This document shows positions 1-5,024 of a stretch of 7,968 nt of DNA, piece after piece (the first letter of the stretch is position 1; each line of letters begins with the position of its first letter). A program made the position numbers and the translations under genes. Below the pieces are notes generated by a model. It did not search any database. It worked only from the letters and a program-made list of their open reading frames with translations, and was not told where the DNA came from. This DNA is from an uncultured Rickettsiales bacterium (GTDB taxonomy: Bacteria > Pseudomonadota > Alphaproteobacteria > Rs-D84), in NCBI GenBank assembly GCA_900549365.1, contig UROD01000033.1, positions 1-7,968 on the forward strand. The letters are read 5' to 3'.

Positions 1-5
1 AAATA

Positions 6-110
6 TTGTCATTGCGAGGAATGAAATGACGAAGCAATCCAGTTAATATAACGGTGCGCCGATGGCGCGGCTTTATTTACTGGATTGCCACGCTACGCTC
101 GCAATGACAA
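6..110. repeat. Palindromic dispersed-type repeat (REP/MITE-like)
   Basis: The outer arms at 6-18 and 98-110 are perfect 13-bp inverted repeats (TTGTCATTGCGAG). The inner arms at 34-43 and 79-88 are a perfect 10-bp inverted repeat (GCAATCCAGT). A small apical hairpin lies at 56-60/64-68 (GCGCC-GAT-GGCGC). The motif pair CATTGCGAG...GCAATCC resembles non-coding palindromic repeats that recur in many bacterial genomes, including Rickettsia; that likeness is recalled, not searched. No open reading frame in it looks real. It lies downstream of tolA, outside genes, as such elements usually do. Whether it is multi-copy in this genome cannot be seen from one window. Confidence 0.75.
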
Positions 111-120
111 GGTTGCTAAT

Positions 121-150
121 CTATTATCTATGCTCTATTATCTATGCTCT
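121..150. repeat. 14-bp tandem duplication
   Basis: CTATTATCTATGCT occurs twice head to tail (121-134 and 135-148), followed by the first two bases of a third copy. It separates the palindromic repeat from the tolA terminator. No function is evident; it is consistent with slippage in non-coding DNA. Confidence 0.8.
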
Positions 151-179
151 AAAAAACGCGCCGAATGGCGCGTTTTTTT
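151..179 (-). terminator. Rho-independent terminator of the tol operon
   Basis: A perfect 6-bp GC stem, CGCGCC (157-162) pairing with GGCGCG (167-172) around a four-base GAAT loop, is flanked by A and T tracts (151-156 and 173-179). Read on the minus strand it starts inside the tolA stop codon (178-180) and ends in a run of T, so it should stop transcription immediately after tolA. The symmetric A/T tracts mean it may also work in the plus direction. Confidence 0.9.
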
Positions 180-951
180 ACATGACCTTGCCCTGTGTCG
201 GGTAAAAGGTCAACTGAATCTTTTCCCACTTGTCAAATTCGCCAACAGGCAACATCTTGAACGGCTGGCACACGTTTATCGCACTGCGAATTGTGTCCAA
301 AACATATGCAAACGCGGGGTCTGTTTCTGCGCGCGCGGCAGATTCAAACCAAACATCGCGCACCGTGCCATTGCGACGCATCGTCAGGTGCGCCACCGCA
401 CGAATATCACCAATATCCGAACGCGACGTGTCAATCGACCAACAGCGCGTCATCGCCACACGCAACGCATCAACAACCGATATAGTCAACGTTCTGTCCA
501 GCGATACAACCTCGCGATTGACGCGAACAACTGTCTTTTTGCGTGGGGCGGGGGTGTCATCTGGTTTCTTGACATCGGCGGGCTTTTCGGGCTCTGGCTG
601 TTTTTTCTCGGGCTCAGGTTCTGGTTCTTCGACCAGCGATGGCGTTTCAATCGGCTTTGGCTCTGCGACCGGTGTGGGTGCAGGTTTGGGTTCTGGCTGT
701 TTGGTTTCTGGTTGGGGCTTTGGTGCGTCGGGCACACTGTCTGCATTCACGTTATGCAGACGCGTTTCGTCGCCCGTGATGCGTACAGCGTTCAAGTCAA
801 TTTCATAAATTTGAATCCGATCGGGCGCGACCAGTTTTGCGCGCTGGGTCAACACGGCAAAAGACGTTATCATAATCGCCAACACAACCAAGTGCCCCAT
901 CACGGACATCAATAAATTTTCAGAATTAAAGATGTTAAATTTATATTTCAT
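178..951 (-). CDS. tolA: TolA, Tol-Pal periplasmic linker protein
   Basis: TolA connects the TolQR inner-membrane motor to Pal and TolB at the outer membrane during cell constriction. Counting from the ATG at 951 (257 residues), there is a short cytoplasmic start, one membrane anchor at about 15-36, and a Pro/Glu/Lys-rich linker at about 74-138. A C-terminal domain (about 150-250) carries the paired cysteines C170 (RCW) and C228 (CQP) typical of alphaproteobacterial TolA. The linker is short and TonB-like compared with the long Ala-rich helix of E. coli TolA, but the C-terminal domain and the tolQR linkage favour TolA. An in-frame TTG at 963 would add four residues but lies inside the AGTTCAR repeat array, so the ATG is preferred. 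No Shine-Dalgarno sequence precedes either start. The ATG lies 15 bases after the S23 stop codon. The gene ends in a terminator. Confidence 0.88.
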   Translation of the reverse strand: MKYKFNIFNSENLLMSVMGHLVVLAIMITSFAVLTQRAKLVAPDRIQIYEIDLNAVRITGDETRLHNVNADSVPDAPKPQPETKQPEPKPAPTPVAEPKPIETPSLVEEPEPEPEKKQPEPEKPADVKKPDDTPAPRKKTVVRVNREVVSLDRTLTISVVDALRVAMTRCWSIDTSRSDIGDIRAVAHLTMRRNGTVRDVWFESAARAETDPAFAYVLDTIRSAINVCQPFKMLPVGEFDKWEKIQLTFYPTQGKVM

Positions 952-954
952 AAT

Positions 955-988
955 AAAGTTCAAAGTTCAAAGTTCAGAGTTCAAAGTT
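955..988 (+). repeat. Terminal AGTTCAR heptamer array, tolA side
   Basis: The plus strand reads AGTTCAA (957-963), AGTTCAA (964-970), AGTTCAG (971-977), AGTTCAA (978-984), then a partial AGTT (985-988), led by AA. It is inverted relative to the array at 1362-1389; aligned as inverted repeats they match at 26 of 31 positions. On the minus strand it encodes the last residues and the stop codon of the S23 gene and reaches to within a few bases of the tolA ATG. Confidence 0.85.
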
Positions 989-1350
989 TTGCCCTCGGAA
1001 TCCCTGAAATTTATTGTTTTTGTTGTTGCCATCAAAATTTTTGTTATTTCATTACAGTCCTTGTATACACTGGTATATTCTGTTGCTGTCAAATATTTTG
1101 AATTTTTTAACAGGCGCAACCAATACTGGGTTTCAGCGCATTCTTTCAGTGCAATATAAACTTTGGACAAAAAATCTTTTTTTGTTATTGCGCATTCTGC
1201 CTCTGCCAGATTTGCACCAATGCTGGTTCCAGACCGTAAAATTTGTTTTGATAACACATACTCCTTTCTTGTATCAGTCAGATGATTATACAATTTTATT
1301 ATTCTTAGTGCAAACGCCTCACTTTTCTTCATTGCGATATTATTTTTCAT
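967..1350 (-). CDS. Four-helix-bundle (23S rRNA IVS / S23 family) protein
   Basis: This 127-residue protein matches the S23 family (TIGR02436, Pfam PF05635) in size and pattern. It has a helix beginning SEAFALRIIKLY (10-21), the hallmark segment QILRSGTSIGANLAEAE (36-52), KKDFLSKVYIALKECAET (57-74) with its conserved Lys-Phe and Glu positions, and a last helix at about 92-112. Family members form pentameric four-helix bundles, are basic and are often encoded in 23S rRNA intervening sequences; the related Avd protein assists retroelement mutagenesis. No reverse transcriptase or rRNA is nearby, so its role here is unknown. The ribosome binding site is weak (GAG about 6 bases before the ATG); M7 is an alternative start. 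The last seven codons and the stop lie in the repeat array. It is much richer in AT than its neighbours. Confidence 0.85.
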   Translation of the reverse strand: MKNNIAMKKSEAFALRIIKLYNHLTDTRKEYVLSKQILRSGTSIGANLAEAECAITKKDFLSKVYIALKECAETQYWLRLLKNSKYLTATEYTSVYKDCNEITKILMATTKTINFRDSEGKTLNSEL

Positions 1351-1361
1351 CGGTTTCTCAT

Positions 1362-1389
1362 TTGAACTTTGAACTCTGCACTCTGAACT
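1362..1389 (-). repeat. Terminal AGTTCAR heptamer array, tolR side
   Basis: Read on the minus strand from the tolR side, the copies are AGTTCAG (1389-1383), AGTGCAG (1382-1376), AGTTCAA (1375-1369) and AGTTCAA (1368-1362). The second copy carries one substitution. The array starts two bases after the tolR stop codon and precedes the S23 gene. It is the inverted partner of the array at 955-988. Confidence 0.85.
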
Positions 1390-1390
1390 T

Positions 1391-1792
1391 TTATTTATCT
1401 ATTTGGGTGCGCAGACCAACACGCTGGAAACCCGCGTCCTTTAATTTTCCCATCACTGACATCACCGCGCCATAGTCCGCGCGACGATCGCCATTTATCA
1501 TTATTGTCAGTTGCGGGTTTTCACCACGCATCGCAATCGCGCGTTTGACAACATCGTCCCGCGACAGTTGCATTTCGCCGATATAGTACCGCCCCGATGC
1601 ATCAACACTGATTTGAATTGCATGGTCGTTTCCCGTCAGGGTTGTATGCCCCGCCGCAGGCAAGTCCAAATCAATACCCGTGGTCATCATAGGCGTAGTC
1701 ACCATAAACACCGCCAACAACACCGTCATGATATCAATCATTGGTGTCAGCGAAATTGCGGCATCTGAATTTCTCTGTCTTCTGCGCGACAT
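1391..1792 (-). CDS. tolR: TolR, Tol-Pal motor subunit (ExbD/TolR family)
   Basis: TolR works with TolQ in the inner membrane to turn proton flow into movement of TolA. The 133-residue protein has a basic N terminus (MSRRRQRNSD) and one membrane helix at about 14-36. That helix contains the family motif LTPMIDIMTVLLAVFMV with the proton-carrying aspartate D20. A periplasmic domain follows (about 45-133) with the usual MINGDRRADYGAVMSVMGKL segment. Length is normal for the family (E. coli 142). The start is supported by AAGGGA about 9 bases upstream, overlapping the tolQ stop; only 12 bases separate the genes, suggesting coupled translation. The TAA stop lies directly at the edge of the inserted S23 cassette. 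Confidence 0.93.
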   Translation of the reverse strand: MSRRRQRNSDAAISLTPMIDIMTVLLAVFMVTTPMMTTGIDLDLPAAGHTTLTGNDHAIQISVDASGRYYIGEMQLSRDDVVKRAIAMRGENPQLTIMINGDRRADYGAVMSVMGKLKDAGFQRVGLRTQIDK

Positions 1793-1804
1793 TTTTTCAT
1801 TCCC

Positions 1805-2305
1805 TTATTTACGTGCGGATTGCATTTCACGACGCGCGTCATCTAAATCGTCGTACAGGTTATCAACCTTTTTAATAAAATATTGGTACGCAATCGCCGC
1901 CGGCACAGCCGCAATCAGCCCCAACGCCGTTGTACCCAATGCGGTCGCCAACCCTGGGGCAACAACACCAATTGACACGGACTGGTTTACGCCGATGGAT
2001 GCAAACGAATCCATAACACCCCAAATTGTGCCGAACAGACCAATAAATGGCGCAACATAAGACACCATAGATAAAAACCACAGATTGCGTTCAAATGGCC
2101 GTGTCAGGCGGTCAACAATTAAATCCATGTTATCTGTGGCCTTTATTTTAACAGGATTCTGTTTTGTGTAATGCCACATACGAATTTTTTCAATAATAAT
2201 TGCCCATGACATAATACTGCCAATGACCAAGACGATTGATATAAACAATGTCATCAAATCGCCAGTGAACAGATTCATCAGAGAAAAACTGTTTGTTGTT
2301 TCCAT
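1805..2305 (-). CDS. tolQ: TolQ, Tol-Pal motor subunit with shortened cytoplasmic loop
   Basis: TolQ is the polytopic inner-membrane subunit of the Tol motor (MotA/TolQ/ExbB family). The protein has 166 residues: a first membrane helix at about 17-38 (VIGSIMSWAIIIEKIR), a second at about 77-99 with the signature APFIGLFGTIWGVMDSF, and a third at about 112-143 (VAPGLATALGTTALGLIAAVPAAIAY). Helices two and three are well conserved. The loop between helices one and two is only about 38 residues, against nearly 100 in E. coli TolQ (230 residues), with no frame break visible. The open frame extends upstream to 2404, but that part overlaps ybgC, and the strong AAGGAAAGG site just before 2305 fixes the start. 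The gap to tolR is 12 bases. Confidence 0.92.
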   Translation of the reverse strand: METTNSFSLMNLFTGDLMTLFISIVLVIGSIMSWAIIIEKIRMWHYTKQNPVKIKATDNMDLIVDRLTRPFERNLWFLSMVSYVAPFIGLFGTIWGVMDSFASIGVNQSVSIGVVAPGLATALGTTALGLIAAVPAAIAYQYFIKKVDNLYDDLDDARREMQSARK

Positions 2306-2309
2306 TTTT

Positions 2310-2318
2310 CCTTTCCTT
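2310..2318 (-). promoter_or_regulatory. Strong tolQ ribosome binding site
   Basis: The minus strand reads AAGGAAAGG here, four to nine bases before the tolQ ATG at 2305. It decides the tolQ start against a longer open frame that overlaps ybgC by more than 80 bases. Confidence 0.8.
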
Positions 2319-2322
2319 TTTA

Positions 2323-2700
2323 TTATTCTGTTATTTTTTGTAAAATCTGGTCGGGGATACGTTTCGGACGCATGTCGCCGCCAATATATGCCGCCGTAAC
2401 GCATAGTATAGCATAAATTTCACCATCACGCACGAACTTTTGTTCCAGTTCCAGTGACGCTGCGCCAATGTGCGTAATTGTTGATTCCACTACAAAATCA
2501 TCACCCAGTTTCAACGGACGAATATATTTGATATTCAGTTCACGCACGACAAAGCCCAAATCGCCATCTGGGCGCGGCACACCGCGCAGCCAATTCATAC
2601 GCGCACGTTCGGCGATTTCAATATACCGACCGTGATAGACGATGCCACCCGCGTCCGTGTCCGCATACGCAATCGCAAACGGAAATTTATGAATTTTCAT
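2323..2700 (-). CDS. ybgC: YbgC, acyl-CoA thioesterase of the Tol-Pal cluster
   Basis: This is a 125-residue hotdog-fold thioesterase of the YbgC/4-hydroxybenzoyl-CoA thioesterase type, a cytoplasmic enzyme that hydrolyses acyl-CoA or acyl-ACP thioesters and travels with the tol genes. The active-site stretch YADTDAGGIVYHGRYIEIAE (12-31) matches the family; D16 aligns with the catalytic Asp18 of E. coli YbgC and H23 with its His25. The length is typical (E. coli 134). The start is supported by an AGGA-type site about 6 bases before the ATG. It lies 17 bases after the upstream hypothetical gene and 17 bases before tolQ, consistent with one transcript. Confidence 0.92.
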   Translation of the reverse strand: MKIHKFPFAIAYADTDAGGIVYHGRYIEIAERARMNWLRGVPRPDGDLGFVVRELNIKYIRPLKLGDDFVVESTITHIGAASLELEQKFVRDGEIYAILCVTAAYIGGDMRPKRIPDQILQKITE

Positions 2701-2717
2701 ACGTATTCCTAAAACAT

Positions 2718-3215
2718 TTAACGGGCCTTGGCATGCCCCAGTTGATCCAATACTTTTCGCACATCAACATTACGAACCGTATTAAAACGATCCGGCCAAT
2801 GCTTACCATATTTCGTCATGTATCCACCTTGGTGGCGTGCATTTGCATTTGAATACAAATGGTGCAAAAATTCACGTTCGCCGTCATCTGCAACTATCAA
2901 AGTATTACATTCCTTAAGCAGGCGCCGAACAGACACTTCATCGTTTTCTGCAATGCCACCGTGCGCCTTCATATAGTCAACATACTTTACATACGGATAC
3001 AATGTCGGCACATTTGACAAATCCACGCCATAGCAGAAAGAAACAACTTTATAAAAATCACCGTATATCCGCGCATCATCAACCCGTCCGACATCCAAGC
3101 CAAAGTCATACATTAACTTGTCATATCCTAATACACGAATCCCATATGTCCGTGATTTTAATGTATATCCTGTGGGTAACGGAATAAAAATTCTGGCGGT
3201 ATAAATGTTCATCAT
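2718..3215 (-). CDS. Unrecognised 165-residue protein between ruvB and ybgC
   Basis: I do not recognise this family. The protein is rich in Tyr, Asp and Val, has no signal peptide or membrane segment, and is probably cytoplasmic. Visible segments are an N-terminal part with RIFIPLPTGYTL, a central acidic and aromatic part (YGVDLSNVPTLYPYVKYVDY, about 62-81), and a C-terminal part with the His- and Tyr-rich NANARHQGGYMTKYGKHWP. Two adjacent ATG codons open the frame; GGAG within the end of ruvB precedes them. The stop of ruvB is four bases upstream and ybgC starts 17 bases downstream, so it is embedded in the operon and very likely expressed. This position is not part of the usual ruvB-ybgC arrangement as I know it. 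Confidence 0.75.
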   Translation of the reverse strand: MMNIYTARIFIPLPTGYTLKSRTYGIRVLGYDKLMYDFGLDVGRVDDARIYGDFYKVVSFCYGVDLSNVPTLYPYVKYVDYMKAHGGIAENDEVSVRRLLKECNTLIVADDGEREFLHHLYSNANARHQGGYMTKYGKHWPDRFNTVRNVDVRKVLDQLGHAKAR

Positions 3216-3219
3216 CTTA

Positions 3220-4212
3220 TTACTTCTCCAATCCCAAATGGTGGTATCCAGCGTCGGTTATCACGCGACCACGCGGGGTGCGCTGGACAAAACCCAACTG
3301 CATCAGGTACGGTTCAATTACATCTTCGATGGTGTCTGCGGGTTCTGACAATGCCGCTGCCAAGTTTTCGATGCCCACCGGCCCGCCAGCATAATGACGA
3401 ACAATCGTTGTCATATATTCGCGATCTATTTCATCCAAACCACAACCATCAATATGCAACTGGAACAATGTTGTCTTGATTGTATCAGGCGAAATTTCAT
3501 TGCGCCCCAACGCACCCGCAAAATCCCGCGCACGTTTTAACAGACGATTTGCAATACGCGGTGTTCCACGCGCACTGCGCGCCAGTGTCAGTGCTGCATC
3601 CGCATCAATCGGCGTCCCCAGAATATTCGCACTGCGCACAATAATCCGCGCCAAATCATCTGGCGAATAGAATGTCAGACGCAAATCAATTCCAAAACGG
3701 TCGCGCAACGGATTAGACAGCAATCCCGTACGTGTTGTCGCCCCCACCAACGTAAACGGGGGCAGGTCAATACGCACACTTTTTGCCGATGGCCCTTCGC
3801 CCAGCATGATGTCCAACTTGAAATCTTCCATTGCGGAATACAAGACCTCTTCAATCGCGGTGGGCAAACGGTGTATTTCATCAATAAACAGCACATCCAT
3901 TGGTTCAAGGGCGGTTAAAATCGCAGCCAAATCCCCTTGCTTGGTCAACATGGGCGCAGATGTCGCGCGAAAATTCGTCCCCAATTCATTTGCCACAATG
4001 TGTGCCAACGTTGTTTTGCCCAACCCTGGGGGGCCATACAGCAAGACATGGTCCATTGCCTCGCCCCGCGATTTTGCACCATTGATAAACACCGACAAGT
4101 TCTGTTTCAGTGCATCGTGTCCGATAAAATCCGACAAAGTATGTGGGCGAATGGTCGCCGCCATTTCATCGGGAATATTAGGGTCTAAAAAACGTTTTGT
4201 GTCTGTTTGCAT
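3220..4212 (-). CDS. ruvB: RuvB, Holliday junction branch-migration ATPase
   Basis: RuvB is the AAA+ hexameric motor that, with RuvA, drives branch migration of Holliday junctions in recombination and repair. The 330-residue length is typical. Visible motifs are the RPHTLSDFIGHDALKQNL entry (22-39), Walker A GPPGLGKT (60-67), Walker B FIDEIH (109-114), sensor I GATTRTG (157-163), the arginine-bearing NPLRDRFG (167-174), sensor II GTPRIANRLLKR (216-227), and the winged-helix tail ending QRTPRGRVIT (310-319). The gene follows the hydrolase-like gene by 9 bases. The ribosome binding site is weak (AAAGAA), so translation may be coupled to that upstream gene. ruvA and ruvC, its usual upstream partners, are not in the window. 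Confidence 0.97.
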   Translation of the reverse strand: MQTDTKRFLDPNIPDEMAATIRPHTLSDFIGHDALKQNLSVFINGAKSRGEAMDHVLLYGPPGLGKTTLAHIVANELGTNFRATSAPMLTKQGDLAAILTALEPMDVLFIDEIHRLPTAIEEVLYSAMEDFKLDIMLGEGPSAKSVRIDLPPFTLVGATTRTGLLSNPLRDRFGIDLRLTFYSPDDLARIIVRSANILGTPIDADAALTLARSARGTPRIANRLLKRARDFAGALGRNEISPDTIKTTLFQLHIDGCGLDEIDREYMTTIVRHYAGGPVGIENLAAALSEPADTIEDVIEPYLMQLGFVQRTPRGRVITDAGYHHLGLEK

Positions 4213-4221
4213 GTTATTCTT

Positions 4222-4881
4222 TTATAGTAATTTATCTTCGGAATTTTCACGCCCAACATAGGCCTTCAAATCGTTGTACATCTGGCGCAGGTCAGCGGGT
4301 GTAGAATAATTCGCGTCAGCATTTTTAACACGAATTGTTTCCAAATCAATTTGCGCCTGTTTCTTTAATACTTGGGTCAGGTGCGTTGCAAACGCGCGCG
4401 CATCATCAGATTCCGCCGCCCCCTGTAACAACAGCCCACGATTTGGACGCGGGGACAAGAACGCAAAGTCAGATAACGATGCGTCAGGCGACACCAGCGC
4501 AAAACCAGAAACCTCGGGCCGACGCATCATTGCCTGCAATACATACCATGCGCCCAACTGGTGTCCCGCCAGCCAAATTTTATCACTGTCTTCGTTTTTA
4601 TTTTGAATCCAATCAATGACCGTCGCGATATCCAACATATTGTCCGCAGTTGTACCAATTGATCCTTCGGAATCATTTACACCACGATAATTAAACCGTA
4701 CGACCGAAAAACCAATATCCATAAATGCACGAAACATCGCATAAGATACCCTGTCATTCATATGATATTTTTGTCGCGGGTTTCCAGACAGCACCACTGC
4801 CAATGGTGCAGATGGCGTTTCAGATTTATGATATACCGCGTGCAACTTGCCGGCTTCGCCAGAAATTATGACATCTACCAT
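4222..4881 (-). CDS. Alpha/beta hydrolase-fold protein, probably catalytically inactive
   Basis: The 219-residue protein resembles the COG2945-type alpha/beta hydrolases of alphaproteobacteria. The fold landmarks are kept: SVVRFNYRGVNDSEGS (59-74), the region LAGHQLGAWYVLQAMMRRPEVSGF (104-127), FAFLSP (139-144) and GLLLQG (149-154). The catalytic sites are not. The nucleophile elbow, normally GFSFGAW in these proteins, reads GHQLGAW with Gln108 in place of serine. The segment normally containing HPHP reads GNPRQ (33-37). The late His region, usually GANHFF, reads NADANYS (187-193). The acid loop reads GAAESDD (154-160). This suggests a non-enzymatic scaffold or binding protein. The ATG at 4881 is chosen because AGGAAAGGTGG lies just upstream; the open frame extends to 4941. 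It is first in the operon, directly before ruvB. Confidence 0.8.
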   Translation of the reverse strand: MVDVIISGEAGKLHAVYHKSETPSAPLAVVLSGNPRQKYHMNDRVSYAMFRAFMDIGFSVVRFNYRGVNDSEGSIGTTADNMLDIATVIDWIQNKNEDSDKIWLAGHQLGAWYVLQAMMRRPEVSGFALVSPDASLSDFAFLSPRPNRGLLLQGAAESDDARAFATHLTQVLKKQAQIDLETIRVKNADANYSTPADLRQMYNDLKAYVGRENSEDKLL

Positions 4882-4885
4882 GTTT

Positions 4886-4896
4886 CCACCTTTCCT
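4886..4896 (-). promoter_or_regulatory. Ribosome binding site of the hydrolase-like gene
   Basis: The minus strand reads AGGAAAGGTGG four bases before the ATG at 4881. It favours that start over upstream in-frame starts up to 4941, one of which would place this site inside the coding sequence. Confidence 0.75.
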
Positions 4897-4912
4897 TATT
4901 CTATACTTACTG

Positions 4913-4941
4913 GTTATAACGTTAGAACAAACAGATAACAA
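4913..4941 (-). promoter_or_regulatory. Predicted sigma70-type promoter of the minus-strand operon
   Basis: On the minus strand TTGTTA (4941-4936) and TATAAC (4918-4913) are separated by 17 bases, matching 4 of 6 and 5 of 6 consensus positions. Transcription would start near 4906, giving a leader of about 25 bases before the hydrolase-like gene. No other clear promoter was seen before the downstream genes, so this may drive the whole block to tolA. Confidence 0.5.
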
Positions 4942-4964
4942 TTTTCAATAAAAATATTTTTGCT

Positions 4965-4994
4965 TTGACACAGATACCACGAATGTTTTAAGAT
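4965..4994 (+). promoter_or_regulatory. Predicted sigma70-type promoter of the plus-strand operon
   Basis: A perfect -35 box TTGACA (4965-4970) is followed after 18 bases by TAAGAT (4989-4994), which matches 4 of 6 positions. An A/T-only 12-bp palindrome, AAAAATATTTTT (4950-4961), sits just upstream where an UP element would lie. Transcription would start near 5001, shortly before the AAAGG ribosome binding site at 5012-5016. Confidence 0.6.
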
Positions 4995-5024
4995 TTAATA
5001 TAAAAAGAAAGAAAGGTTCTGAAT

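Larger units (their letters stand above)
955..1391 (-). mobile_element. S23/IVS-type cassette inserted between tolR and tolA
   Basis: A single-gene unit of about 437 bp is bounded on both sides by inverted AGTTCAR heptamer arrays. It contains only the four-helix-bundle (S23) gene. The interior 991-1350 has 122 G or C in 360 bases (34 percent), against 50 of 90 in an adjoining stretch of tolR (1411-1500), which suggests foreign origin. It fits exactly between the tolR stop and the tolA start. The same protein family is known from intervening sequences in 23S rRNA genes, where inverted ends form an RNA stem. No transposase is present and no target-site duplication is clear. That it is an inserted unit is inferred from the boundaries, composition and gene order. 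Confidence 0.6.

Noticed and set aside
85..915. Long plus-strand open frame opposite tolA
   Set aside because: It is antisense to a well-supported tolA, and its translation has a biased Arg/His and Trp/Phe/Leu composition typical of the complement of a Pro/Glu-rich coding region.
178..951. TonB rather than TolA
   Set aside because: The short Pro-rich linker looks TonB-like, but the C-terminal domain with the RCW and CQP cysteines and the linkage to tolQR fit alphaproteobacterial TolA.
957..1389. CRISPR-like array from the AGTTCAR repeats
   Set aside because: The units are 7 bases long, contiguous without spacers, and inverted at the two ends of one gene.
955..1391. Diversity-generating retroelement (Avd-like accessory gene)
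   Set aside because: No reverse transcriptase, template repeat or variable repeat pair was seen in the window; the S23 family match alone does not support one.
940..1400. Target-site duplication around the S23 cassette
   Set aside because: Only short A/T-rich similarity is present at the two edges, which is not distinguishable from chance.
1014..1475. Plus-strand open frame opposite the S23 gene
   Set aside because: It is antisense to a family-supported gene, crosses the repeat array into the end of tolR, and has no ribosome binding site or recognisable domain.
2306..2404. Extended N terminus for TolQ
   Set aside because: It would overlap ybgC, has no family likeness, and a strong ribosome binding site precedes the ATG at 2305.
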